A DNA stretch of 64,000 nucleotides, from NCBI GenBank assembly GCA_038244815.1, contig JBBRTB010000011.1, positions 72,968 through 136,967 on the forward strand. Reading direction: 5' to 3'. Position 1 is the first letter of the stretch, and each line of letters opens with the position of its first letter. Below, piece after piece: positions 50,252 to 58,519 of this stretch. The notes beneath the pieces were generated by a model. That model saw nothing but the letters and a program-made list of their open reading frames with translations. It was not told where the DNA came from and did no database searches. Source of the DNA: DASVHS01 sp038244815. GTDB taxonomy: Bacteria; Acidobacteriota; Thermoanaerobaculia; Gp7-AA8. The translations under genes and the position numbers were made by a program.

Positions 50252-51011
50252 GCGTCGATTGTTCTACTGGATACTCCCGCTCGCCGTCGCGGTGGCAGCC
50301 TCCGTGCTGTTCGCCAGCGGATTCTACTCGTTCGTTCGCGGCGACCTCGGCACGCCCGTCAGTCTCACGCCGCTCGGCAATCCGCCATCGGCGGTCGTGC
50401 CCGGCCATACCATCGCCCCGATCATCCTCGGCGACTCACTGGCTCGGGGAACCGGAGACAGCGAAGGGCTGGGGATCGGGGGACGCCTCGATCAGGAGCT
50501 GCGCCGACGCAAGATCCCTGCGAATCGAACCATCAATCTCGCCGTCAACGGAGCACGCACTCCCGATCTGCTCCGTCAGATCGCCAGCAGGAACGTGCAG
50601 ATGCTTCTCGGGCAGTCGAACGTGATCATTATCTCGATCGGCGGCAACGATCTGTGGGGTGGAAACGACTGGCGGAACAAGGCGCCGAAGGATCCCGCCG
50701 CGGTGATGAATGCCGTGCTCGACCGCCTGGTGAAGGTCGTGAACGATGTGCGGGCCGCCAATCCGCGTGCGCGCATTTTTATCATCGGTCTCTACAACCC
50801 GTTCGCGACGACCGCGTTCGGCGCGACGCTGACGCCGCTCGTCAATCAATGGAATGCCAGACTGATCGAGGGCTTCAGCGCTGACGTGAACGTGACGGTC
50901 GTGCAGACCAGCGATCTGTTCGTCGCTCACGACCGGCTGTCCTTCGACCGCTTCCATCCCGGGGACGAGGGATACGCACTCATCGCGCGCAGAATCGCCG
51001 ACGACATCTGA
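50250..51011 (+). CDS. membrane-anchored SGNH/GDSL hydrolase
   Basis: A 253-residue protein with an N-terminal signal anchor (FYWILPLAVAVAASVLF) and an SGNH domain: block I IILGDSLARGTG (Ser), block II LAVNGARTPD, block III ISIGGNDLWGG (Asn) and block V DRFHPGDEGY (Asp/His). It is probably an extracytoplasmic esterase or acyl hydrolase. Its ATG at 50250 forms CATG with the opposite-strand ATG of the ABC ATPase gene. GAGAG lies nine bases upstream as a possible ribosome-binding site. Confidence 0.88.
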   Translation: MRRLFYWILPLAVAVAASVLFASGFYSFVRGDLGTPVSLTPLGNPPSAVVPGHTIAPIILGDSLARGTGDSEGLGIGGRLDQELRRRKIPANRTINLAVNGARTPDLLRQIASRNVQMLLGQSNVIIISIGGNDLWGGNDWRNKAPKDPAAVMNAVLDRLVKVVNDVRAANPRARIFIIGLYNPFATTAFGATLTPLVNQWNARLIEGFSADVNVTVVQTSDLFVAHDRLSFDRFHPGDEGYALIARRIADDI

Positions 51012-51021
51012 GGCATGAGCG

Positions 51022-51057
51022 GTGTAGCCGCCGGCTTCAGCCGGCTCTCGGCCGGGC
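51022..51057. repeat. REP-like unit between convergent genes
   Basis: GGTGTAGCCGCCGGCTTCAG followed by CCGGCTCTCGGCCGGGCC is one REP unit plus a degenerate half. It fills the gap between the ends of the SGNH hydrolase and BON-domain genes. Confidence 0.8.
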
Positions 51058-51591
51058 CTATGACAGCTTCAGATCGACGTGCACTTCCCGCGCGCCGGGC
51101 ACGGCCCTCAGGGCATTGCGTGCGGCGTCCTTCTGGAGCTCGTGCTGCACGGTTCCGCTGACGCTCAGCACGCCGTTCCGGCAGTGCACGGTGAGCACGC
51201 AGCCGGCCAGTGAGTTCGTTTGCGCCAGCTGGCGTTCGGCTTGGCGCTGGATGGCTCCGTCATCGACCGCAACCGGCGTGATCAAATTGGCGATACGCGT
51301 CGGACCGAGCGACTTGACCAGCGTGACGGCCTCTTCGGCCGTGATGGCGTCGGCATCGCCGCGCAGAATGACGATGCCGCCGATGCTGCGCACCGAGAGA
51401 TCGCCGACCGCGAGCTTGCTTTCCTGGATCGCTTTGATGATGGCGTCGTTGTCGATGGTCTCCATCGCGTTCGCCTGGACCGGCGATCGGCTGATGGGCT
51501 GCGAAGAATGACTCATCCACATCGAGAATCCGGCCACCCCGGCCGCCAGGGCGACCGCGAGTGCTGCCGCGAGTTTGGGGTTCCTGACCAT
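51058..51591 (-). CDS. exported protein with two BON domains
   Basis: A 177-residue protein with an N-terminal membrane segment (AAALAVALAAGVAGFSMWM). Two BON domains follow: about residues 45-105 (IIKAIQESKLAVGDLSVRS, ILRGDADAITAEEAV) and 110-177 (TVHCRNGVLSVSGTVQHEL). BON domains bind phospholipid in the envelope. The C-terminus ends at the REP unit. It follows the BNR lipoprotein gene on the same strand by 27 bases, so the two are probably one operon. Confidence 0.85.
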   Translation of the reverse strand: MVRNPKLAAALAVALAAGVAGFSMWMSHSSQPISRSPVQANAMETIDNDAIIKAIQESKLAVGDLSVRSIGGIVILRGDADAITAEEAVTLVKSLGPTRIANLITPVAVDDGAIQRQAERQLAQTNSLAGCVLTVHCRNGVLSVSGTVQHELQKDAARNALRAVPGAREVHVDLKLS

Positions 51592-51618
51592 ACCCTCTCA
51601 CACTCAATCGGTATGCCA

Positions 51619-54015
51619 CTATCGAGACCGGACAGACCGCCGCTTCGCGGCCGGCGTCAGCTCGGCGCGCCAGGCCCCCCGGCCGTGGGTAAAGGCATAG
51701 ATCGCCGGGCCGCGCTCGCCCTGGGCGATGGTGACCCACTCCGTGACCACAGCAGCAAACCCCGTGTTCTCAACGCTCCAGTGCGCGCCGCCGTCCGTGC
51801 TCGTGAAAACGCCCAGGTCGGTCCCGGCGTAGAGATGATCGGAGCGGGCGGGATCGACCGCGAGCGAATGCACGGGGATGTCCGGCATCGCCCCGTCCCC
51901 CTGGCCGTCGATCGACGACCAGGAAGTGCCGCCGTCGGCACTCTTCCAGATGTGCTTGCCGCCGAAGCCGGCGTACGTCGCGTACAGCGCCTGCGAATCG
52001 CGAGGGTCGTAATCGAGCGAGGAGACCCATCCCGGCCGCGGTTGCACGCGCGACCAGACGGTGCCGGCGGTGGCCGTGGTCGCGGAAGCCGTCCGATAGA
52101 TCGAACCGTCGGTCGTGCCGGCGACGACGATGTCGCTCTGTCCCGGTGCGATGGCGATCGCGCTCACCTGCGACGGGAACGTCGTGCCGGCCTGCAGCCA
52201 GTTCTGGCCGCGGTCGTTGGTGCGCCACATGGCCTGACCGCCGGTCCATAGCCGCGCCGGCTGCGCGGGGTCGAGCAGCAGCGGCGTCACGAACAGGAAG
52301 TTGTCGACGAGACCGCGGTGGACGGGGAGGTTGAACTCGATTCCGCCGTCGTCGGAGCGGAAGATGTTGGCGAACTGAAACTCGGCGTAGACGTGACTGG
52401 GATCGGTGGGATCGATGGCCACGTAGCCGCCGTCACCGCCGACGACCATGCGCCAGTCGCTGCTGCCGGTTTGGCCGACGAGCGTGGCGTTGTCCTGGGC
52501 GCCGCCGAGGAAGTGACGGCCGTCTGGGAAGACGGCGCCGTGGTAGAACTGCGTTACCCCGTATTCGTGCGCGAGCGAGGTGAACGCAATCTGCGAGTTC
52601 GCCGGCTCGCATGTGGCGTGCGCGCCGGTGGCCAGCGCGGCGAGGGCGTTGTCGGTTCGAGCCACGCCGCCGTCGTTCGCCAGATAGATCGTCTGGTTCG
52701 ACGTGGCGTTGTAGCCCGGATGGAAGACGATGTTGTGCTGGTCGGCATGCAGATACGAGGGGCCGCTGCCCCACCAGTACGAAGCCAGGCCCCAGTTCCT
52801 GCCGCCGTCGTCGGAGCGGAACAGATCGACGCCGGCCGCGAACACCCGATCGGGATCGGTCGGATCGACGGCGATGGTGTTGCAGTACCACCCCATCGGA
52901 AGCGGATTGTCGAAGCTGCCCCCGCATACGAACTGGGTGGCCGTGATCGGATTCGTGAGCAGGAGCGTGTTGAGCTTGTTCGCGTCGTCGCGGCGCACGC
53001 GCACGGTCCAGGTGCCCGGATCGCCATCGCTGTCCGATCGGTAGACGGCCAGGAGAGCCTGATCGCTGTTGCTGGCAGCAAGTGCGTAGATCGTGGACGG
53101 GCTCGACGGCGCGATGGCCAGCGCGGTGCGCCCCATGTCCGGTTCGGACAGCACGGCCATCCATGCGTTGCCCTCCTCGGCGTGGGTGGAGCGATAGACC
53201 GTCGCCTGCTCGAACGTGCCGCACGATGCGAAGAGCTCGTCGCCGTCGCTGTCGTCGCGCATGACCAGGTCGAGACAACCGCCTTTGACGACGGTCTCGA
53301 GCGAGCGACTCCAGCCGGTGCCCCCATCGTCCGACCGCCACACCCCCGTGCGGGTCGCGGCGTAGAGGCGTTGGGAGTCGTGGGTGCTGATGGCCAGATC
53401 GTTCACGAACTGGAAGTCGGGAGTCGTGGTCGACGGGAGTTGCTGCCAGCTCACGCCGCCGTCGCGCGTCACGAAGATGCCGTTGCCTCGCAAAGGCAGT
53501 CCGGTTCCGCGCACCTCTTCGCGAAAGTACCCTTCGCCGGTTCCGGCGTAGAGAACGGCGTGATCGTGCGGGTCCATGACCAGAGAGTTCACGGCCAGGT
53601 TCGCCATCTCGTCGCCGATCGGCTCCCATCGTCCGCCGGCATCCGTCGTCTTCCAGACGCCGCCTGAGACACCACCCGCGTACATCACGTCGGGATCCGC
53701 GCGGTCGATGACGAGCGTCCTCGTCCGTCCGCCGATGTTCCCGGGTCCCAGCGGCTTCCACTGAAGGGAGTTGTCGGCTTCGTTCGCGTTCGTTTCCGGC
53801 GCGAGCCGCTGCATGCGACGCATCTGCGCGCGCGCCAGCGCGTATGCCCGCTGTGGATCGTCGGTCCCCGTTCGTTTGGCCGCGTAGTAACGCTCGGCCT
53901 CGCCGGCGGCGTCTTCGGGTATCGGCCGAGGGTCGAGGACCGGGGACCGAGGACATGCAAGGAGAAGGAGAGCAGCGACGGCGGGGAGGGAAGTGCGCAT
54001 CAGGTTATGCTTCAT
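51619..54015 (-). CDS. BNR/Asp-box repeat lipoprotein (VPS10-like beta-propeller)
   Basis: A 798-residue lipoprotein; the lipobox LLLLAC lies about residue 21. Directly after it, PRSPVLDPRPIPED is encoded by a GAGGACC-type DNA repeat (53920-53955). The rest is two beta-propellers of Asp-box repeats such as VWKTTDAGGRWEPIG, IFVTRDGGVSWQQLP and IWKSADGGTSWSS. Proteins of this type bind glycans or proteins or act as sialidase-like enzymes, but no catalytic residues can be named. The start is ATG at 54015 or 54000. It is divergent from a Cys-rich small protein gene. Confidence 0.82.
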   Translation of the reverse strand: MKHNLMRTSLPAVAALLLLACPRSPVLDPRPIPEDAAGEAERYYAAKRTGTDDPQRAYALARAQMRRMQRLAPETNANEADNSLQWKPLGPGNIGGRTRTLVIDRADPDVMYAGGVSGGVWKTTDAGGRWEPIGDEMANLAVNSLVMDPHDHAVLYAGTGEGYFREEVRGTGLPLRGNGIFVTRDGGVSWQQLPSTTTPDFQFVNDLAISTHDSQRLYAATRTGVWRSDDGGTGWSRSLETVVKGGCLDLVMRDDSDGDELFASCGTFEQATVYRSTHAEEGNAWMAVLSEPDMGRTALAIAPSSPSTIYALAASNSDQALLAVYRSDSDGDPGTWTVRVRRDDANKLNTLLLTNPITATQFVCGGSFDNPLPMGWYCNTIAVDPTDPDRVFAAGVDLFRSDDGGRNWGLASYWWGSGPSYLHADQHNIVFHPGYNATSNQTIYLANDGGVARTDNALAALATGAHATCEPANSQIAFTSLAHEYGVTQFYHGAVFPDGRHFLGGAQDNATLVGQTGSSDWRMVVGGDGGYVAIDPTDPSHVYAEFQFANIFRSDDGGIEFNLPVHRGLVDNFLFVTPLLLDPAQPARLWTGGQAMWRTNDRGQNWLQAGTTFPSQVSAIAIAPGQSDIVVAGTTDGSIYRTASATTATAGTVWSRVQPRPGWVSSLDYDPRDSQALYATYAGFGGKHIWKSADGGTSWSSIDGQGDGAMPDIPVHSLAVDPARSDHLYAGTDLGVFTSTDGGAHWSVENTGFAAVVTEWVTIAQGERGPAIYAFTHGRGAWRAELTPAAKRRSVRSR

Positions 54016-54037
54016 GGTCACCGAGAGGAGGGACTCG

Positions 54038-54235
54038 ATGCAACTCGCCAAGGACTCATGCGCGTGCGGCCACCTGCTCGATCAGCACGACGGAGGGCGC
54101 GGAGGCCCGTGCAACACGTGCGCATGCCCGGGCGGCCAGCCGCCTTCGGCATTCGAGGTGGGACTGATCCATTCGTTGCACGAACTGACCGTGACGCTGG
54201 TCAAACTGGGGAAGGAACTGCAGGCGAAGAAGTAG
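54038..54235 (+). CDS. small cysteine-rich protein, zinc-binding-like
   Basis: A 65-residue protein. SCACGHLLDQHDGG and PCNTCACPGG carry six cysteines and two histidines that could form one zinc site, followed by an amphipathic helix (LIHSLHELTVTLVKLGKELQ). GAGGAGGGAC precedes the ATG at 54038. The stop codon touches the first copy of the GTCATTCCGAGC repeat. Function unknown. Confidence 0.65.
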   Translation: MQLAKDSCACGHLLDQHDGGRGGPCNTCACPGGQPPSAFEVGLIHSLHELTVTLVKLGKELQAKK

Positions 54236-54474
54236 TCATTCCGAGCGTGAGCGAGGAATCCGGGGGGTGGGAGCGATTCCCCCCACCCAGATTCCTCGCC
54301 GTCTCCGCGAACTGGTCATTCCGAGCGTGAGCGAGGAATCTGGGGGGTGGGAGCGATTCCCCCGCCCAGATTCCTCGCCGTCTCCGCGGCTCGGAATGAC
54401 TGGCAGCGCGACGTCATTCCGAGCGCGAGCGAGGAATCTGGGGGTTGGTGTCCCCCCCCGCCCAGTTTCCTTGA
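54235..54474. repeat. three tandem GTCATTCCGAGC inverted elements
   Basis: Units start at 54235, 54315 and 54413. Each begins GTCATTCCGAGCG, passes through GCGAGGAATC and GGGGGTGGG blocks, and the second closes with GCTCGGAATGAC at 54400; the outer copies have degenerate right arms. The stretch is 240 bases long with no gene. It lies between convergent genes. Unit lengths of about 80 and 98 differ and spacers are absent, so it is not a CRISPR array. Confidence 0.88.
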
Positions 54475-56622
54475 CTAACCGGCCGGCTTCTCCCAGATCT
54501 TCGGATCGAGAACCGGGTTGATTTCCATCGCCGTCAGCTTGCCGCTGGCGACCTGCTTTCCACCGGCGCTCGTTGTGAACGCGGTGGGCACCGTGATTCC
54601 GCCAAACGTTCCCCAGGCACTGAAGTCGGTGACCTGATCGCCCTGGGCCATCGGCCCGCGGGCGCGCGAGACCTTGCGCAGTACCTTTCCGCTGGCGGGG
54701 TCGACGAAAAACTTCACCGTATCGCCGTCGGAGGAGACTTCCAGGATCTTGGTGTCGACCGATCCGATCTTCTCGGTCCCGGTCACCGCGAAGGTGTACT
54801 TCTCCGGATGCTTGAGAATGGTGAGGAGGTCCTGCTTCGACTCCGTGCGTGCAGCGTCGCGCTGCGACGACGGGAGCTCGCGCGTTCCCATCCCCGGCAG
54901 AAGCATGAAGCCTGCGTCCGGGGTCATGACCACGGTCACTTCGCCCATGGGCATCTTCATGACCGCACGATGCCGGTCGGGGAACTCGACGGTCGATTCG
55001 ACTTCCATGTCCATCACGCCCTGAGGCGTGTCGCGCGACACGCTGGTGACTTCGCGCACGGCCCTGACGGCATCGATCTTCGCCTTCCCGCCGGTGAACT
55101 CGGTGACCTTCTGCAGGAGGGCCGTCCCTTCGCTGTTGCTCGCGGCGGGGGCGGCCTGGGTGGAAGGTGCGGCGTTCAACTCGGGAATGGTGATGTCGAC
55201 AGGCGTGACCGTTCCGAGGGTCGAGAGCGGCTTCTCGAAGTCCTTTTCGTTGCCGACTACCAGCACGGCGAGATCCCCGGGGGCCACGTATTTCCTGGCC
55301 ACGCGGACCAGGTCGGCGGCGGCCACCTTCTCGATGTTGGAGGTGTAGTTGCGGAAATAGTCGGGCGGAAATCCGTAGAACTCCAGGATGGCCGCCTGAT
55401 TCAGCATTTTCTGGCGCGAGTCCATCGTGAAGATGAACCGGTTGAGGATCGATTCCTTGGCCTGCTTCAACTCGGCCGCGGTGAACGGCTGGGTGCGCAG
55501 CATGCCCACCTGCTTGCGTACCGCGTCGATCGACTCGAGCGTCGTGCCGCTCTTCGTGGCCATGGTGATCTCAAAGAGTCCAGGATGGTCCCAACCCGCT
55601 CCAATGCCGCCGTCGACGCCGTACGTGAGTCCTCGCTTCGTCCGCAGGTCGTTCATGAGCCGGCCGGAGAACGATCCGCCGCTGAAGATCTCGTTCATCA
55701 CGCGTACGGCGAAATAGTCGTGGTTGTTGCGCTGGATGCCCGGCTCGACGAAGCCGATGTTCGCCTGCGTCACATCGCTCTTGGCGATGAAGTAGACGCC
55801 CGGTTTGGCGGGGGTCATCGCCGTGGGGGCGGCCGGCGCCTGTGGTCCGCGCGGCCACGAGGCGAAGGCGTCGCGCAGCTTGCGCTCCATCATCGCCGAG
55901 TCGAAATCGCCGCCGATGGCGAAGACGATGTTGTTCGGATGGACGAAGCGTTTGTGGAAGGCCAGCAGGTCGTCACGAGTGATCGACGCCACCGTCGCGT
56001 ATTCCGGCTGCGCCGCGTAGGGCGAGGACGGGCCGTATCCGAGCTTGTTCAGCTCGCGGTCGAGGATCTCGCCGGGATCGTCGTTGCGGCGTGCGATCGT
56101 GGCATTCATCTGGGTCTTGGCCAGATCGATCTTGTCCTGACGGAAGGCCGGGTTGCGCAGCAGGTCGAGAAAAATCGGGAAGACGGTATCGAAGTCGTTC
56201 TTCAGGACATCGATGCGGACGGCAGTGGAGTCGTCGTCGCCGCCGGTCTCCACTCGGGCCGCGCGCGCTTCCAGGAAGTCGTCGAGCTCGTCGCCCGTCT
56301 TCGACTCCGTTCCGCCCGTTCTCCAGGCACTGCCCAGGATCTCGATGAGGCCGGCCTTGGCGGCGGCTGCGTCGCGGGCGCCACCGTGGATACTGGCCGC
56401 GCCGCGGATGAGCGGCAGCTCGTGGTCCTCCATCATCAGGATGACCATGCCGTTGTCGAGCTGTACGCGCTTCGGCTCGGGCATGTTGATCCTGCGCAGC
56501 GGAGGGGCCTTGATCTCGTCGACGCTCGTGGGAATGTGAGAAGCGGCTTTCGCCGGCGCAGCGCCGGCTGAAGCCGGCGACCACATCGTGAGCACGATGG
56601 CAATTGCGGTGAGCGTTTTCAT
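54475..56622 (-). CDS. M16 peptidase-like protein lacking the zinc motif
   Basis: A 715-residue exported protein with the fold of an M16 (pitrilysin-family) subunit. The place of the HxxEH zinc motif reads AGLIEILGSAWRTGG, so the metal site is lost, as in the non-catalytic partner of paired M16 enzymes. The glycine-rich loop GGDFDSAMMERKL and the RGLTYGVDGGIGAG region match the C-terminal M16 domain. An extra C-terminal domain of about 220 residues (LLQKVTEFTGGKAKIDAVRA) resembles an outer-membrane lipoprotein-sorting fold. The signal peptide's cleavage region (SPASAGAAPA) is encoded by a REP unit. ATG overlaps the partner's stop by four bases. Confidence 0.88.
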   Translation of the reverse strand: MKTLTAIAIVLTMWSPASAGAAPAKAASHIPTSVDEIKAPPLRRINMPEPKRVQLDNGMVILMMEDHELPLIRGAASIHGGARDAAAAKAGLIEILGSAWRTGGTESKTGDELDDFLEARAARVETGGDDDSTAVRIDVLKNDFDTVFPIFLDLLRNPAFRQDKIDLAKTQMNATIARRNDDPGEILDRELNKLGYGPSSPYAAQPEYATVASITRDDLLAFHKRFVHPNNIVFAIGGDFDSAMMERKLRDAFASWPRGPQAPAAPTAMTPAKPGVYFIAKSDVTQANIGFVEPGIQRNNHDYFAVRVMNEIFSGGSFSGRLMNDLRTKRGLTYGVDGGIGAGWDHPGLFEITMATKSGTTLESIDAVRKQVGMLRTQPFTAAELKQAKESILNRFIFTMDSRQKMLNQAAILEFYGFPPDYFRNYTSNIEKVAAADLVRVARKYVAPGDLAVLVVGNEKDFEKPLSTLGTVTPVDITIPELNAAPSTQAAPAASNSEGTALLQKVTEFTGGKAKIDAVRAVREVTSVSRDTPQGVMDMEVESTVEFPDRHRAVMKMPMGEVTVVMTPDAGFMLLPGMGTRELPSSQRDAARTESKQDLLTILKHPEKYTFAVTGTEKIGSVDTKILEVSSDGDTVKFFVDPASGKVLRKVSRARGPMAQGDQVTDFSAWGTFGGITVPTAFTTSAGGKQVASGKLTAMEINPVLDPKIWEKPAG
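56551..56585. repeat. REP-like unit in the signal-peptide region of the M16-like gene
   Basis: CGCCGGCGCAGCGCCGGCTG continues AAGCCGGCGACCACA. The palindrome arms are those of the RAYT-linked family. In the reading frame it encodes the end of the signal peptide and the first mature residues. Confidence 0.75.
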
Positions 56623-58139
56623 TTCGCACCTCCGGCCGGCTTCTTCTCCGACTCGATGAATCCGATGGTGCGGTTGTCTTCCTGGAACGTCTCGTTGGCC
56701 ACTCGACGAATATCAGCGGGTGTCACCGCGTCGATCTTGTCGACTTCGCGGAAGAGCTCGCGCCAGTCGCCGTACAACGTCTGGGTCTCCGCGAGCTGCC
56801 GGGCCAGTCCGGCGTTGCTGTCGAGCTGGCGCAGCAGTCCCGCTTTCACCCGTGTCTTCACCGACTGCAACTCCTCCGGCGTCACGTCCTGCGTCTTCAG
56901 ACGTTCGATCTCGGCGTGAATGGGCGCGATCAGATCCGTGGCCGCGTGGCCGGGAGTGGTGAAGCCGTAGACGACGAACAGGTTCGGATACTTATCGCCC
57001 GGAAAGCCGTTGAAGCCGCCGGCAGCGGCCGCCAGTTTCTGATCGCGAACGAGCGAGCGGTACAGGCGCGACGTGCGGCCGGCTGACATCAGCATTTCGA
57101 TGGTGTCGTAGATCGGATTGTCGGGATCGGTTGCCGCCGGCCGGTGATAGCCCTCGATGTACACCGGCTGCGAGGTCTCATGAAGGATGACCTCGCGCTC
57201 GGCGTTCTGCGGCGGCTCGACGGTGCGCAGGGTATCGGGCAGCGGTTCCTTTGGCAGCCGTCCGAAATACTTCTCGATGATGGGCATGGCCTCGCTGGGA
57301 TTCACGTCGCCCACGATGGCGATGACCGTGTTGGCCGGCACGTAGTATTTCCTGAAGAAATGCATGGCGTCGGTCGCGGAAAAGCTCTGCAGGTCGGAGG
57401 ACCAGCCGATGGTGGGCTGCCCATACGGATGGGCCATGAAGGCGGTGCTGAGGAACTGCAGGATGAGGCGGCCGACGGGATTGCTCTCCGTGCGCATGCG
57501 CCGCTCTTCCTGCACCACGTCGCGCTCTTTGTAGAACTCCCGGAAGACGGGATCGTAGAAACGCTCCGACTCGAGATAAGCCCAGAGCTCGAGCTGATTG
57601 GAGGGCATGTTGAAGAAGTACTCGGTCGTGTCCGAGCGCGTGCCGGCGTTGAGGCCCGTGCCTCCGGCAGCGTCGACGATTTTCGAGAATTCGTTGGGGA
57701 TGACGTACTTGTCGGCGGCGGCCATGGCGTCGCGCCAGCTCTTCTCGAGCTCTTTGACTCTGGCCTCGTCGCGGCCGACACGCCTGCGGCGCTCGCGGTC
57801 GTAGGCCTGGTACGCCGCTTCCACTTTCTGGAGGGCGATTTTCTCGGCCCCGTAGTTCGTCGTGCCGATGTGCTCAGAGCCCTTGAAGGCCATGTGCTCG
57901 AACATGTGAGCGAGTCCGGTGATCCCGGCCACTTCCTGGGCCGAGCCGGCGTTGACGACCGTGGCGTACGAGAACACCGGCGCTTCGTGACGCTCGAGAA
58001 TGATGATGGTGAGTCCGTTGGCGAGCCTGCGGACCGTCGTCCTCTTTTCAAAAGAAGCCAGGTCCTGCGCCTGCAGGGAGCCCGCGGTGAGGGCCAACAT
58101 CAGGGCCAGCGACCACAAGCTGCGTCGGATTGGTTTCAT
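56619..58139 (-). CDS. M16 family zinc metallopeptidase, exported
   Basis: A 506-residue catalytic M16 subunit with a signal peptide (MKPIRRSLWSLALMLALTAG). The zinc-binding HxxEH lies in LAHMFEHMAFKGSEHIG, with the distal glutamate in ERFYDPVFREFYKERDVVQEE. The inserted helical stretch (EAAYQAYDRERRRRVGRDEA) is typical of PqqL-like members. It works with the inactive partner encoded directly downstream, overlapping by four bases, and probably degrades periplasmic peptides. Confidence 0.93.
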   Translation of the reverse strand: MKPIRRSLWSLALMLALTAGSLQAQDLASFEKRTTVRRLANGLTIIILERHEAPVFSYATVVNAGSAQEVAGITGLAHMFEHMAFKGSEHIGTTNYGAEKIALQKVEAAYQAYDRERRRRVGRDEARVKELEKSWRDAMAAADKYVIPNEFSKIVDAAGGTGLNAGTRSDTTEYFFNMPSNQLELWAYLESERFYDPVFREFYKERDVVQEERRMRTESNPVGRLILQFLSTAFMAHPYGQPTIGWSSDLQSFSATDAMHFFRKYYVPANTVIAIVGDVNPSEAMPIIEKYFGRLPKEPLPDTLRTVEPPQNAEREVILHETSQPVYIEGYHRPAATDPDNPIYDTIEMLMSAGRTSRLYRSLVRDQKLAAAAGGFNGFPGDKYPNLFVVYGFTTPGHAATDLIAPIHAEIERLKTQDVTPEELQSVKTRVKAGLLRQLDSNAGLARQLAETQTLYGDWRELFREVDKIDAVTPADIRRVANETFQEDNRTIGFIESEKKPAGGAK

Positions 58140-58195
58140 GAACCCTCCTCAGGTCAAGTCCGCGTATTCTACGTCCTCGGTTTATCGTTGGTTTC

Positions 58196-58366
58196 ATGAA
58201 GGACTCGAAGCTGGTCTGGACCAGCGACCCCGAGGCGGCGAAACGAATCCGCGAGAGCTCCGCGAACGAGCCCTGGCGCGATGAAGAGCCCGGCAAACCC
58301 ATGACCGTCGGCACTGGCTTCTTGTTGACCGAAACGTCACTGACCCGTCTCGATGCTGAATGTTGA
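58196..58366 (+). CDS. truncated eIF1/SUI1-like protein
   Basis: A 56-residue ORF. The N-terminus KDSKLVWTSDPEAAKRIRES resembles bacterial SUI1/YciH-like proteins, which begin KLVYSTDPE-like. MTVGTGFLLTETSLTRL resembles the first strand and helix of the SUI1 domain, but the basic GGK-type loop and the last half of the domain are missing. The ORF ends at a TGA formed within an AT-rich repeat (TGAATGTTGAATGTTGAATT). It may be a pseudogene cut by the repeat. It is divergent from the M16 operon. Confidence 0.45.
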   Translation: MKDSKLVWTSDPEAAKRIRESSANEPWRDEEPGKPMTVGTGFLLTETSLTRLDAEC

Positions 58367-58508
58367 ATGTTGAATTGAAATCAGCACCAAGGCCATCGCC
58401 CTTTTGCATTCTGCATTTTGCATTTTGCATTTGGTTACTGAGAATGCGAAATGCTGAATGTTCAATGCAAAATGCAAAATGCAAAATGCAAAATGCAAAA
58501 TGCACTCC
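58352..58508. repeat. AT-rich TTTTGCA / TGCAAAA inverted tandem repeat
   Basis: TGAATGTTGAATGTTGAATT opens it; TTTTGCATTCTGCATTTTGC lies on the left and six AATGCAAA units on the right (58466-58504). The arms can pair over about 35 bases. Its AT content contrasts with the GC-rich surroundings. It fills the gap before the TrmN6-like gene and overlaps its longer ORF. Confidence 0.88.
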
Positions 58509-58519
58509 ACGAAAACACC

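Noticed and set aside
54235..54474. CRISPR array
   Set aside because: Only three units of unequal length, each with internal inverted repeats and no regular unique spacers; no cas genes.
54808..56571. Forward ORF antisense to the M16-like gene
   Set aside because: Antisense shadow; the M16 frame carries the family motifs.
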